A stretch of 64,000 nucleotides of DNA from Acidobacteriota bacterium (GTDB lineage: Bacteria > Acidobacteriota > Blastocatellia > Chloracidobacteriales > Chloracidobacteriaceae). Where the stretch lies: positions 1-64,000 of the forward strand of contig JACQXX010000109.1 in assembly GCA_016208495.1 (NCBI GenBank), given 5' to 3'. The position numbers and the translations under genes were made by a program. How positions within the stretch are numbered: the first letter of the stretch is position 1; each line of letters begins with the position of its first letter. Under the pieces are notes generated by a model, which saw only the letters and a list, made by a program, of their open reading frames with translations, was not told the DNA's origin and did not search any database. This document shows, piece after piece, positions 44,566-54,500 of the stretch.

Positions 44566-47500
44566 TCACACATATTTAATACCAACTTTCGAGAGGAACT
44601 CTTTCGGTGGGACGCTTCCGATCATGGCAAACACAACATCGTTTGGGACCACGGCCAGTTCTTTTTTGCCGCGCACAGATTCCAAAACCACTTCCCCGTC
44701 ACGGATTTCGCGAATTGCAGCACCAAAATAGGCTTTGACCCGTCCCTTATCAATGCAGTAATAGACCCACATTTTGTTTTCGAGGGTCAGATCTTTCGGA
44801 AAGTCAGATCGAACCACCAGCGTTACCTCATTGCCACCTTCCTCTGAAAAAACAACCGTGCCGTCAGGTTGGCGTTTCCCGGCTAAATCAACTGCCGCTT
44901 CAACTGCCGAGTTTCCAGCACCGACCACCATGACCTTCTGATTTTGATACTCACTGGCTGTCTTCAGCCGATAGCGAACACGATCCTCAGTTTCACCAGG
45001 AACACCGAGTCTTCGTGGCTCCCCAGCATTTCCAATCGCCAAAATCACTTTCCGGACTCGATACCCATCCGGGTTCTTCACGGTTCTCACCAGAAAGAAC
45101 CCCTCGTTTTTTTCAAGCCCGGTACAGCCTTCAAATTCGTGAATTTTTAACCCAAGCCGAGACACTGAGTCATCCCACCACGAAATCATGCGTTCCTTCA
45201 GATCACCTGTTCCCTCTAACTTAATCGGCCCTAATTGAGCATCATCCGGGACAAAAGGATTAAAGGCGACATATTTTCCAGCCGGATATTTCTCGGCAAT
45301 CGTGGCATAGCGTCGGCCCTGCTCCAATGCCAGATAGCGCACCCCTTTCTCCGCCGCCCGAGCCGTGGCCGCCAGACCTGCCGGGCCAATGCCGATAATC
45401 GCCACATCATATTCAACCTCGGGCAGTGGGGGTTGATGACTGAGGAGTTCAACAATTTTGTCAATCGCGGTGCGGCCTTCCCGGATGGCATTTCGAATCA
45501 ATGGCACTCCCGAAACATCCCCGACCAGGTAAATTCCAGGCACATCGAAGGTTTCAAAGCCTTCGGTGGCACTTTTGCGGAGCGGCTTGGGCGGTTCGCG
45601 AATTTCCAGCTTGGTGTTGATCAACACACACGATTGGGGCACGGTTGGGCAGGCTTGCTGACATCCGGTATCCTCCATGCATTGTTCATAATTCACCACC
45701 ACCGCGTGATGCTCCTGCTCGTCAAAGCCCAGAACATCCTGCGGACAAGCCAAAATACAGGCGTGGCAGCCAATACACGTTTCATAATTGATGATTGGGT
45801 GCGGAACTGGTCGCTCTTTGGCCGAAGTTTTGGCGAGTTCCCGCTGCACAGCCGACTCCCAATGATCGGCATAGCGGGTATCGTTAAATTTGGGTCGGGC
45901 TTCTTGAAAATCAATCACCTGACCGCTGAGGCGTTGCAAAATCTGGCGGCGGCGAAAGACATCCAGCAACAAAAATCCGGTGGCGGCAACCGGAATCACA
46001 CTCAAAAACAATGTCCAATCTGTCAGGCACATACCGCCGAACCGGGCGCCCAGCGATGTCCATTCCCAGGCTTTCCCACCCCGATAGGCATCCCCAATCG
46101 AAATCACCGGCTTTTCTTTTCCGGGTGGATGAAGCGCCGCAATGACCTGCCGATCTTTGCCATGTTGCGGATGGCACGAGGCACAATCCATTTGAGACGC
46201 ATTGGCAATCACGTCAAGCTGATGCGAGGTATCAACCCCAAGGGACTGACTATGACACACAGCACATTTGTTTCGGTCAATGGTTCGGATAGCCGCCGGA
46301 GTGGCAAAGGAAGTATGACAACTGGAACATTTCCAGTCCTGATTGACAGAAGCCGCCATATGCACCAGATGAAATTGTTCCTTCGGCGAGAGGTATTCCG
46401 GCAAAACCATATGTGGATTCAGCGGTTTGGTCCAGATCCAGGTGCCATCCACGATTGGATATCCAATCCCGCCGCCGTGGGGTGCTGTCAGTTTCGTGCC
46501 ATCGGCTTTGACCGCTTTGGGGTGCCTTGGACGTTCACGATGACAATCCACACACATGCTTCGGGAAACGTGACCGGGTTCAAATTTCAACCCTTTATGT
46601 TCGGTATGACAATCGGTACATCCAACCCCAACCCGGTCATGGGGTTCAATGACCTTTGGATTAAAATGGCTGGTCTGATGGCAATCAACACATTGGACCT
46701 GCATGCTCCCGTTGCGTGGGTGACACACCGCGCATTTGTTTTCAACCAATCCATTTGCCACCAGTTTATGACGTAACCGGCTCATCACCAGTGGCGATTG
46801 ATCCACGAGTTCTTCAGCTTTGAGTGAATGTGGGCTGGAAACCGGCCCTGGCGAATACATCTTCTCCCAGGCAAAGATGGCGATAATCACGGCCAGCAGG
46901 GTTACGGCACCAACCGTAAACAAGTACCCGCGTGGCCAGGGCAGGGTCAAATCACTGGTGGGAAGCCAGTGAAACCGCCATTTCCCAAGGTAGAGATTGT
47001 GTTCCTCAAGCACCGGGTCCGGCTTTTGGGGCCGGAGCACTGATTCGTCGTGAAGTTTTTGCTTATTTTCAATCGCCTGTTTACGGCGTTCCCAAAACAC
47101 CGTCATGGCTTGTTGAAAGTCTTTTCGATCTTCATCCGGCAAGGCGGTAATCGAAGTCAACAATCCGGCCAGATCACGTTGCAGACGGGCTTTGTTTAAG
47201 AGCAGCGTCGAATTTCGCGATGTGGGCTGTACGGGAACGACCTTTCCCTGATAGGACACCTGGAGTGGCGCGCCCTGGACCCGCTGACGGGCCAGCAGTT
47301 TCTGTAAATCCGACACCTGAATCATGACCCGTTCGGCGTTTCGATTGGCAGCCGAAACTTCAACCACCCGATGGTGAGCATCAGATGGGCCTAACTGTTC
47401 AAAAATAAGGTCAATTTCCTGGATTAATTCACTAAACCATTGATCCATCTGTGGATCTTTGGCCCCAGGCACCACGACCGAATCAAAAAGCAGGTCAATT

Positions 47501-48093
47501 TCCTGGATCAGGTCTTGAAAGACCTGTTTGATCTCAACCGCACTGGCCGGGCTTTTTCCAGCCACCCGGAGATGAACGGCTTTTTCAGACAGCGGCGCCA
47601 GATCAATGGTTGGTGCTTCCTGTGCTTCAGGAGTTATCGCCGGTGCATTCAGGGCAGCGGCGACAATTGCCGCGCCATTTTCTATCATCACCGTTGAAGG
47701 TCCTTCTGGCCCAACCAGTCCCGCGTCGGTTAATAACTGAGCTCCCCGATTTCCCGCGGTAAACGAGTCAAAGTACCGTTCGACATCCAGGATCAATTCG
47801 TGCTGCTTGACAGTGGTCCGAACCAGAAACACCCCGATCTGAATCATGTCTCCGGTCTCCAGATACACCAGATCCGTGAGTTTCCCATTCACCAGCGTGC
47901 CGTTTGATTTGGAAAGATTGGTCAGCCAAAACAACCCCGCGACTTCGCAAATCCCGGCGTGCATTCGTGAAACGGTTGGGTGATTGAGTAGCAAATCGTT
48001 TTCAAAGGCGGATCCAATGGTCAACCCATCACGCTCGATGCTTAACTCATAGCGGCCCCAATCCTTTTTGCGAATGACGTAGCGTGAAAGCAT
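44566..48093 (-). CDS. FHA-heptaheme-ferredoxin-flavoprotein fusion
   Basis: A 1175-residue redox protein with in-out-in topology. Residues 1-95 are an FHA domain (GSAFENDLLLNH, SRMHAG, SNGTLVNG). About 100-385 is a helical linker. One membrane helix (389-409) leads to a periplasmic section with seven CxxCH c-heme motifs, at Cys 454, 468, 492, 514, 589, 610 and 637. A second helix (692-712) returns to the cytosol, where ferredoxin cysteines 773, 776, 779, 783 and 805, 811, 815, 822 could bind [4Fe-4S] clusters. The rest is a thioredoxin-reductase-like flavoprotein with GIGPAG (900-905) and VVGAGNSAVEAA (1056-1067). The FAD motif GIYLVGDVSGVPLIRNA (853-869) precedes the GxGxxG motif, as in a circular permutation. 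Likely passes electrons between NAD(P)H and periplasmic hemes. The partner gene is 380 bp upstream on the same strand. Confidence 0.85.
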   Translation of the reverse strand: MLSRYVIRKKDWGRYELSIERDGLTIGSAFENDLLLNHPTVSRMHAGICEVAGLFWLTNLSKSNGTLVNGKLTDLVYLETGDMIQIGVFLVRTTVKQHELILDVERYFDSFTAGNRGAQLLTDAGLVGPEGPSTVMIENGAAIVAAALNAPAITPEAQEAPTIDLAPLSEKAVHLRVAGKSPASAVEIKQVFQDLIQEIDLLFDSVVVPGAKDPQMDQWFSELIQEIDLIFEQLGPSDAHHRVVEVSAANRNAERVMIQVSDLQKLLARQRVQGAPLQVSYQGKVVPVQPTSRNSTLLLNKARLQRDLAGLLTSITALPDEDRKDFQQAMTVFWERRKQAIENKQKLHDESVLRPQKPDPVLEEHNLYLGKWRFHWLPTSDLTLPWPRGYLFTVGAVTLLAVIIAIFAWEKMYSPGPVSSPHSLKAEELVDQSPLVMSRLRHKLVANGLVENKCAVCHPRNGSMQVQCVDCHQTSHFNPKVIEPHDRVGVGCTDCHTEHKGLKFEPGHVSRSMCVDCHRERPRHPKAVKADGTKLTAPHGGGIGYPIVDGTWIWTKPLNPHMVLPEYLSPKEQFHLVHMAASVNQDWKCSSCHTSFATPAAIRTIDRNKCAVCHSQSLGVDTSHQLDVIANASQMDCASCHPQHGKDRQVIAALHPPGKEKPVISIGDAYRGGKAWEWTSLGARFGGMCLTDWTLFLSVIPVAATGFLLLDVFRRRQILQRLSGQVIDFQEARPKFNDTRYADHWESAVQRELAKTSAKERPVPHPIINYETCIGCHACILACPQDVLGFDEQEHHAVVVNYEQCMEDTGCQQACPTVPQSCVLINTKLEIREPPKPLRKSATEGFETFDVPGIYLVGDVSGVPLIRNAIREGRTAIDKIVELLSHQPPLPEVEYDVAIIGIGPAGLAATARAAEKGVRYLALEQGRRYATIAEKYPAGKYVAFNPFVPDDAQLGPIKLEGTGDLKERMISWWDDSVSRLGLKIHEFEGCTGLEKNEGFFLVRTVKNPDGYRVRKVILAIGNAGEPRRLGVPGETEDRVRYRLKTASEYQNQKVMVVGAGNSAVEAAVDLAGKRQPDGTVVFSEEGGNEVTLVVRSDFPKDLTLENKMWVYYCIDKGRVKAYFGAAIREIRDGEVVLESVRGKKELAVVPNDVVFAMIGSVPPKEFLSKVGIKYV

Positions 48094-48121
48094 GGCGAAC
48101 CTGGAGGCAAAATGAAGAATG

Positions 48122-48478
48122 TGATTAGTGGTTAGTGGTTAGTGGTTAGTGGTGCCAGTGAAGAGTTGAAGCCGTTTTGGTTCTCAACCCACGAAGTGGG
48201 CGCCGGCTCGTAGCCCAGGGCGAGTCTTCGAGCCCTGGGAATTCGGGTCATTCCCCGCCTTTTCCCCGCCCGGCCAGCCGCCGTAGGCGGCGGCTGGCCG
48301 GGCGGGGGTGAAGAGGCAACGGTTTCCCAGGGTTGCACCCTGGGCTACAAGCCTGCCACCCGCTTCGCGGGTTCAAGAACAATTTTCTTTCAAATCAATA
48401 CCTTACGGAAATTCCAAGAATTTCCAAACAGTCTCTAACCACTAACCACCAATCACTAATCACTAACCACTAATCAAC
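48122..48478. repeat. Multi-layer palindromic element with perfect 20-bp hairpin
   Basis: Outer layer: GGTTAGT heptamers (48125-48152) against ACTAACC units (48437-48470). Middle layer: 48180-48242 and 48325-48381 are imperfect inverted repeats (ACCCACGAAGTGGG and GTAGCCCAGGG-type sequence). Centre: 48264-48283 and 48288-48307 are a perfect 20-bp inverted repeat of very high GC (arm CCCCGCCCGGCCAGCCGCCG) with the loop TAGG. It fills the 380-bp gap between the two redox genes. The middle layer resembles GTAGCCCAGGGT...ACCCTGGG repeats common in several phyla. Confidence 0.85.
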
Positions 48479-51173
48479 GCCACAGGTAATAAATTACTTG
48501 AAAAATATGCGCCAACAACAACACCAGCATAAATGAAGTGGTGATGACATGCGGAGGAAGCCAGAGCCGTAATGCCCGATGAAGGTAAATCAGGGCGTCA
48601 ATCCGCCGGGCTGTCACGGCGGCTTCGACAATCCGCTTGAAAATCACCTGTTCTGATTTGGTTTTGAGCCTGGTTTGATCTGCCTGAAAAACCCAGGTCA
48701 TGGCTTCCAATAATACATCCAGCGGCTCCCGATAGAGATAATTGCGAAATAAAAATGAAAGGGAGGTGGTGAGTTTCAGGACCCGGTCACGTGCTGGAAG
48801 AAAGTATTGAAGAAAATCTGATTCGGTTTGATGCTCCCGCGCCTGACATTGGGCGGTTTCAAGCAAATCGGCGATTTCCTGATAGAGTTCTTCCCGGCGA
48901 CGGACCAAATCCTCAAGCAATAAAGGCTCTTCTTCGATTTGGGTCAACAATCGCGGGCCAAGTTGATAGATCAGGATACCCACCAACCCGGTTAAAATCA
49001 CCAGATCAAACGATATCATCAATGCCGTGGTCAGCAAACCACCTAAACTGGTGCCTCCGTGGAGTAAAATCACCAGCCCGGCAATCACTCCGGCATACGT
49101 ATGGCCAAGCATCCAGTAGCGAAGTGGTCCAACCCGGTGTTTCCAAATCTGGCGTCTGATTGGGTAGGTCATCACCACCGCAATTCCAAACAAACCCACA
49201 CATCCCGAGATCCAGCGCAGGTTCATCCAGCTTGTTCCCCACAGCGGCGTCCCCAAGCCATATTCAACAATGCCTGAAACGATACTGCCACACATGAGAA
49301 TCGTCATCACAATTCCAGCCAGATGGGCCCTGCGCTTCAGGACATCAACCTGTGCCGTATTCCCAACCAGCGTGGTTTCTTCACTCGTTCGAAAGGCTTT
49401 GCCGGTAATAGCCCCTAACTCTTCAAAATACTGAGTGGGCGAGACGCGCATCAGTGCCCCAGTCGGGCAATTTTCCTCACAACTATACTTGTGGTCCGAA
49501 TAGAGGGCTGCGCCAGTGGTATCCGTTGGGTTGAGCGGTGTTCCTGTACAGAGGTTGCATTTAATCGCAACCAGATCCTCGACCGATGTGACCAGCTTTG
49601 GGGGTTCCACCTTCAGACCGAGTCGGTGAAGCCAGTCGTGGAGGGTGTTTGGGTTCCGGGTTCCGGGTTCCGGGTTCCGGGTCTGTTTTCCTTGTGTCCA
49701 GCCAATCAATGAAAAAATTGATGTACTGGAAAACGACGACGATGAGGATTTCCCGCCACCGGATGGGCTTTTCGGCACAGGCGCGCCAGATTGAGAAGCT
49801 CGGGGAGCCGATAAAATCGGCAGCGTCGCCTTGGGTTTGGCGGGAGGTTTGGGCGGGGCTAATTCACTGCGTGGAATCAACGAAATCGCATTGTATGGGC
49901 ATTGCGTGGCGCAATCCCCACACCCGATACACAGTTTGGTATCAATATCTACTTTGCCTCCGGCAAATCGAGCAATAGCCCCTGTCGGGCAACCCGTGAG
50001 GCACTCCGGATCTTTACAATGCAAACAAACGGCTGGAGACAACAAATTCTGAGTTCGGGTTGACATCAGTGTTGCCTGTGGCCGAACAAAATGAATCCCC
50101 CGGCGGGTCAACCGTGAATGGTGATGCACCATGTGACAGGCTCGTGAGCAGTTTCCACACCGCACACACAGATCCATATCCATCAAGAGCAAATTGGTGG
50201 CATCAGACAGACCCTTATCCAATATTCGCGCCTGGGCCTGCTGAACTTCAGGGGTGAACGTCAGAGAGTCTCCGGGTTGAATCGGGGTCCCAACCGAAGC
50301 ATATGGAATAAAAGCCCGCCGCACAGCGGCCAGCAATTCGGGCCGGGTTTTCAGTTCGGTCACGGGGATTTCCAAAACTTCGGTTCGGCTGAGCGTAACC
50401 ACCTTGTAGGGCCACCGGGCTTCGGGATATTCCAATACATTCAGCCCCAAACAATGCCCTGGCCCCAAAAAATCAGCGAAATCATCCCCTTGATCGCGAC
50501 GATCTGGCGCAATTCGCTTGACCCAGCCTTCTTTGATCAGAATCAATTGCTCGACTGAACTGCCTTCCCGACACAGGTCATGCCCGCGTGCCAAAACGGT
50601 AAATTCAGCAATATCAACCAGTTGATCACGAACCTCAGCCGGTATGGCCAGCGCGGTCAAAGCAAACTCACGTCCCTTATTGCGGTACGTCAGGTCCAGT
50701 GCCGTTCCGAATTTTTGGAGCTTCCGCAAAATCCGCAGGGCCGGGCGCTGCACTTCGAGCACGGTCATTCCCTGCTGAGCATGGGCCTTGACGGTATAGG
50801 TCTGGGAGGTGCCGGACAAAACCGCCATTTCCCCAAACGGGCGGCCTTTTCCAACTTCACCAATCGGTTCAACTCGTCTGTCTATAAAGACTTGAGCCAG
50901 GCCATCAACCACAATGAAAAACGTATTGGTTTCCCATTCACCTTGTTTGAGGACTTCGGCGCCAGGTGGATAAACCAGCAGCCTGAAATAGGGCCCGACC
51001 TTCTTTCCAGGACCATAATTGCGACCATAAAGTGCTACCTCCAGGTCAACTCCAAATTTGTACCCAAGTCCTGGCTCGACTTCGGCCAGTTCCTCCAAAG
51101 CACTGATGGATTTAATCGCTCCAAGAATGGTGTGGTGATCTTTAATTTCCTGCGGCTGGGAAATATCACTCAT
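48474..51173 (-). CDS. Twin cNMP-binding, four-cluster ferredoxin, b-type membrane protein
   Basis: 899-residue protein. Residues 65-150 and 190-275 are cyclic-nucleotide-binding-like domains (GKGRPFGEMAVLSGT in the first is the phosphate-binding cassette pattern; the second is degenerate, FLGPGHCLGLNVLE). An NrfC/HybA-like ferredoxin follows with clusters from Cys 336/339/342/346, 383/386/391/395, 415/418/421/425 and 539/542/565/569. The last pair is split from the rest by a ~100-residue linker that includes KQTRNPEPGTRNPNT (496-510), encoded by a GGGTTCC array. About five membrane helices follow (614-634, 652-669, 688-705, 712-735, 875-897) with His617, 691, 705, 875 and 889, which could ligate b-hemes. 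The start at 51173 is preferred over 51200 because GGAG lies upstream. Predicted to exchange electrons with the heptaheme protein encoded next to it. Confidence 0.85.
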   Translation of the reverse strand: MSDISQPQEIKDHHTILGAIKSISALEELAEVEPGLGYKFGVDLEVALYGRNYGPGKKVGPYFRLLVYPPGAEVLKQGEWETNTFFIVVDGLAQVFIDRRVEPIGEVGKGRPFGEMAVLSGTSQTYTVKAHAQQGMTVLEVQRPALRILRKLQKFGTALDLTYRNKGREFALTALAIPAEVRDQLVDIAEFTVLARGHDLCREGSSVEQLILIKEGWVKRIAPDRRDQGDDFADFLGPGHCLGLNVLEYPEARWPYKVVTLSRTEVLEIPVTELKTRPELLAAVRRAFIPYASVGTPIQPGDSLTFTPEVQQAQARILDKGLSDATNLLLMDMDLCVRCGNCSRACHMVHHHSRLTRRGIHFVRPQATLMSTRTQNLLSPAVCLHCKDPECLTGCPTGAIARFAGGKVDIDTKLCIGCGDCATQCPYNAISLIPRSELAPPKPPAKPKATLPILSAPRASQSGAPVPKSPSGGGKSSSSSFSSTSIFSLIGWTQGKQTRNPEPGTRNPNTLHDWLHRLGLKVEPPKLVTSVEDLVAIKCNLCTGTPLNPTDTTGAALYSDHKYSCEENCPTGALMRVSPTQYFEELGAITGKAFRTSEETTLVGNTAQVDVLKRRAHLAGIVMTILMCGSIVSGIVEYGLGTPLWGTSWMNLRWISGCVGLFGIAVVMTYPIRRQIWKHRVGPLRYWMLGHTYAGVIAGLVILLHGGTSLGGLLTTALMISFDLVILTGLVGILIYQLGPRLLTQIEEEPLLLEDLVRRREELYQEIADLLETAQCQAREHQTESDFLQYFLPARDRVLKLTTSLSFLFRNYLYREPLDVLLEAMTWVFQADQTRLKTKSEQVIFKRIVEAAVTARRIDALIYLHRALRLWLPPHVITTSFMLVLLLAHIFQVIYYLWR

Positions 51174-51594
51174 AAAGAACAAGCTCCGGGGGCGTCCCAA
51201 TTCACAACAAAGGATTCATATCACACCGCACCCCAAGTACCCACTCTGGGTAACGGCCTGGTTGGATCGCTTTCAGATGGAAGGAAAAGAGTCTACCAGT
51301 CAAACCTCAGACACCACTGATTGCTCAGAATGTTACCTTACCATACAACCCTGGTGTTGGCTTATTTAGGGAAATGAGAATCTGATGCGGGGGAAGAATT
51401 TTATTTTGGGATAGGAACGAAGTGAAAAATTGTGTCCAAATCGAGCGGGGACTATAGCAGCAGTCGTGCATTTTGTGGCAAAAGAAGAGCTGTTGAAACG
51501 AGACGGGTTACTGGAATTTACCGATCTTCCACAAAGATAAATAAATCCTGTGTCGCGGCAGGAATTTTTTGAGAAGTAATTGGTACTAAAATTA
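51174..51594. other. 421-bp gene-free stretch without clear signals
   Basis: No heptamer array, which is unusual for this window. TCCTG and CAGGA around 51548-51566 form a weak hairpin followed on the minus strand by TTTATTTATC and could end the transcript of the BNR gene. A promoter for the cNMP-binding redox gene should be here, but I see no convincing boxes. Confidence 0.5.
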
Positions 51595-54500
51595 TTACTT
51601 TACTTTGATCAAACCAGAAACTGCCTGCCCGCTATTCCCTGCCGCATCCTGAGCGGTCACTCGAATTCGGGCCGCTTTAGCTTTGGAAAGGGTCGAGGGT
51701 ACATCCCAGGTGTAGACCTGAACCATTCCTGAAAGTCCCGTCACAATCACTTCATCAAAGGTTGCACCGTCAGCCGCATACTGAAGATCCTGGGCCATGA
51801 CGCCGACGTTGTCGGTTGAACTCCAGGTAATTGAAACCGGTTTACCGCGCTTGAGCTTGGATGGAACCCCAATTGACGACACCGTTGGTGGTTGCGTATC
51901 GGGCGGGGACAAGACGCGAAAACTGGTTACCGCCTGATTATTCGCCCGATTGGCATCTTCGATAATGCCCGCCACATCAGCCATCACACTCACAAACACG
52001 GGTCCAGGTCTGGTACTGCCCGGAATCGAAAACGTCAATGAAAGCGGTAGCCGAGTCCCAGGGTTGATGGGTTGGGTCTGGACCAGTCCAAGGGTAATAT
52101 CATCCTCGTCAATTTGAGGATCCGTTGAAAACACGATCCGGTTGGTCACGGCATCGGCCCGGAAGTTTCCAACATTGTGCAGATCAAACGTCAAGGTCAC
52201 GCGCTCTCCAGCCAGTCTGGCGGGTGGATCAACCTGCAGGTTTTCAGGTGTCAAATCTGGTCGTGGAGCGTGCGGGTTGGTGGCAAGTTGAAACATTGCG
52301 CGACCATAGGTGGCCGCATAAATCACCCCGGTTCTGGCGTTGGCGGTCAAATCAGTCACCACCACATTTGGCAGGCCATAACTGAACGGCACCCACGATT
52401 CGCCGCGATTGCGGCTTCGATAGACACCAATATCGGTGCCGACATACACCGTTGAACTATCGGTGGGATCAATCAGCACCACATTGGCTGGAATATTTGG
52501 CAGCGTCTGACTGACATCCCGAAAGGTCAAACCACCGTCGGTGGTTTTAAAGACGTGGCCAGTTCCAAACCCTGAGACCACCACAAAAGCGACATTGGGA
52601 TCAGCCGGATCAATCGTTACCCGGCGAATCACCCGATCAGGGATTCCAGCCACCCGGTTGAAGGTCGCCCCGCCATCCGTTGAACGACTCAGCACGCCAT
52701 CACTTGAACCGACATACACCAGGCTCGGGTTGAGCCTCGTCACCGCAATCGCTGAAATGGTGCCGAGCGGTGTTGAGGTCAAATCCTGTTCTGAAGTCCG
52801 GGCCCAGTGGCGGCCCATATCTTCAGTGCGCCAGAGCCGATACGTTCCAAAATACAGCGCCTTTGGATTGATTGGGTCAATCACAATTGGAGCATAAAAC
52901 GAGGCCCGTTCACGGCTGAATGTCTCTGGAATTGTCAGGTCAACAAAACTATTGCCACCATTGAGCGACCGCAAGATACTGGTGTAAATATAGGTTGTGT
53001 AAACAGTTTGTGGGTTTTCATAGTCAACGACGGTATAGCCGCCATCGCCATAGCTCACCTGCTGCCAGACCAGGCTTCCAGTGTTTTTCAGCGTGCCGTT
53101 ATCCTGGGTGCCGCCAAACATGATGTTCGGGTCAGTCGGGTGTAGGGCCAGACCAACGTGCTGGGTCAGTGCCAGATTGCCGTTGATATCGGCAAAGCTC
53201 AGCCCCGCATCACGAGATTGGTAAATGCCGCCATCACACCCAAAATACACGATGTTTGGGTCAACCGGGTCAAACGCAATTGCATGCTGGTCAGGATGGA
53301 TATTCCCCACACCAACCACCAGATTTGACCAGGAACGACCTCCGTCCATTGATTTGATGACGTCAATTTCTCCCAGGTAAATCACCATCGGATCATTGGG
53401 CGCCACCGCAATATAGTGGTCATACCAGCATTGCAACCCACAGAAAATGCTGCTGTTCGGCAACAACACCCAGGTTTCGCCGCTGTCGGTTGATTTGTAG
53501 ACACCGAAATATTGTGCCGTTCCCAAAATCGAGGCATAGAGAATATTGGGTGAGGAAGGCGCAATGGCCAGCCGCATTCGGCGAATCAACGGCAACGGTG
53601 GCAATCCAGTTGACTTGAGCTGCCACGTTTTTCCGCCGTCCGTGGATTTATACACACCATTGTCTGATGAACCCGGATATGAAGCGGCGGCATAGACCAC
53701 ATTGCCATCCAGCGGGTTAATGGCCAGATCGTGGATACCGCTGACTTCGGTCAGTTGGAGCGTTCGCGTCCAGGTTTTTCCACCATTGGTTGTCAGCCAG
53801 ACACCCGTTGGCTGAATGTCACCGGTTTCAGTATCCCGCGACGAAGCCACGCCGATCCAGACAATATCCGGGTTTTTAGGATGGATAATCACCTTGGAAA
53901 TCGCGGCATATTCCAGCTCGGCAAACGCCAGATGCTCCCAGGTCGCGCCAGCATCGGTGGATTTCAACACACCGGCGCCAAAGTAACGCGGCTGATTCAA
54001 CACGTTGACGTGATTGACATCACCTGTTCCAACATAGAGCACGTTCGGATCCGCTTTGGCAATTGCAATCGCCCCCGCCGTCAACGACGGCTCAAAGTCG
54101 GTCAGGGGCGTCCAGCTTGCGCCTCCGTTTTCAGTCTTCCAGACACCGCCGGTCGCCGAAGCGATATAAATCACCTGCCGGTTGGTCGGATGCACGGCAA
54201 TTCCGCTGATTCGCCCAGAAACGTTTCCCCACTCTGGCGGAAGTGACTTCGCTGGGGCGGGTCCAATCGAACGCCATTCATTCCCGGCAATCGTGCGGGA
54301 TTCACCAAGGGTGGCTTCAACGCGCTGACGTTCACGAATGGCTTTGACCCGCGCTCCGGTTGGAATTGAATTGGTCGGATACAGTCGCTCCTGCCAGAAC
54401 CAGTCGGCTCTTGCTTCCGGGTCATCTTCAAAGACAGTTTGACCTGATTGAAAGGGTTTTGGCTCCTGTTGCGCCTGAATGGTTTGCACCGGATTCAAAT

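Noticed and set aside
45235-46776. 513-codon plus-strand open frame
   Set aside because: It is antisense to the heptaheme-flavoprotein gene and has the odd His/Asn/Arg-rich composition of a reverse-complement shadow. It has no family pattern.
46883-46900. CIGCH in the ferredoxin segment as an eighth c-type heme site
   Set aside because: The CxxCH at residues 773-777 of the flavoprotein fusion is part of CxxCxxCxxxCP, a [4Fe-4S] ligand set, and lies on the cytosolic side after the second membrane helix.
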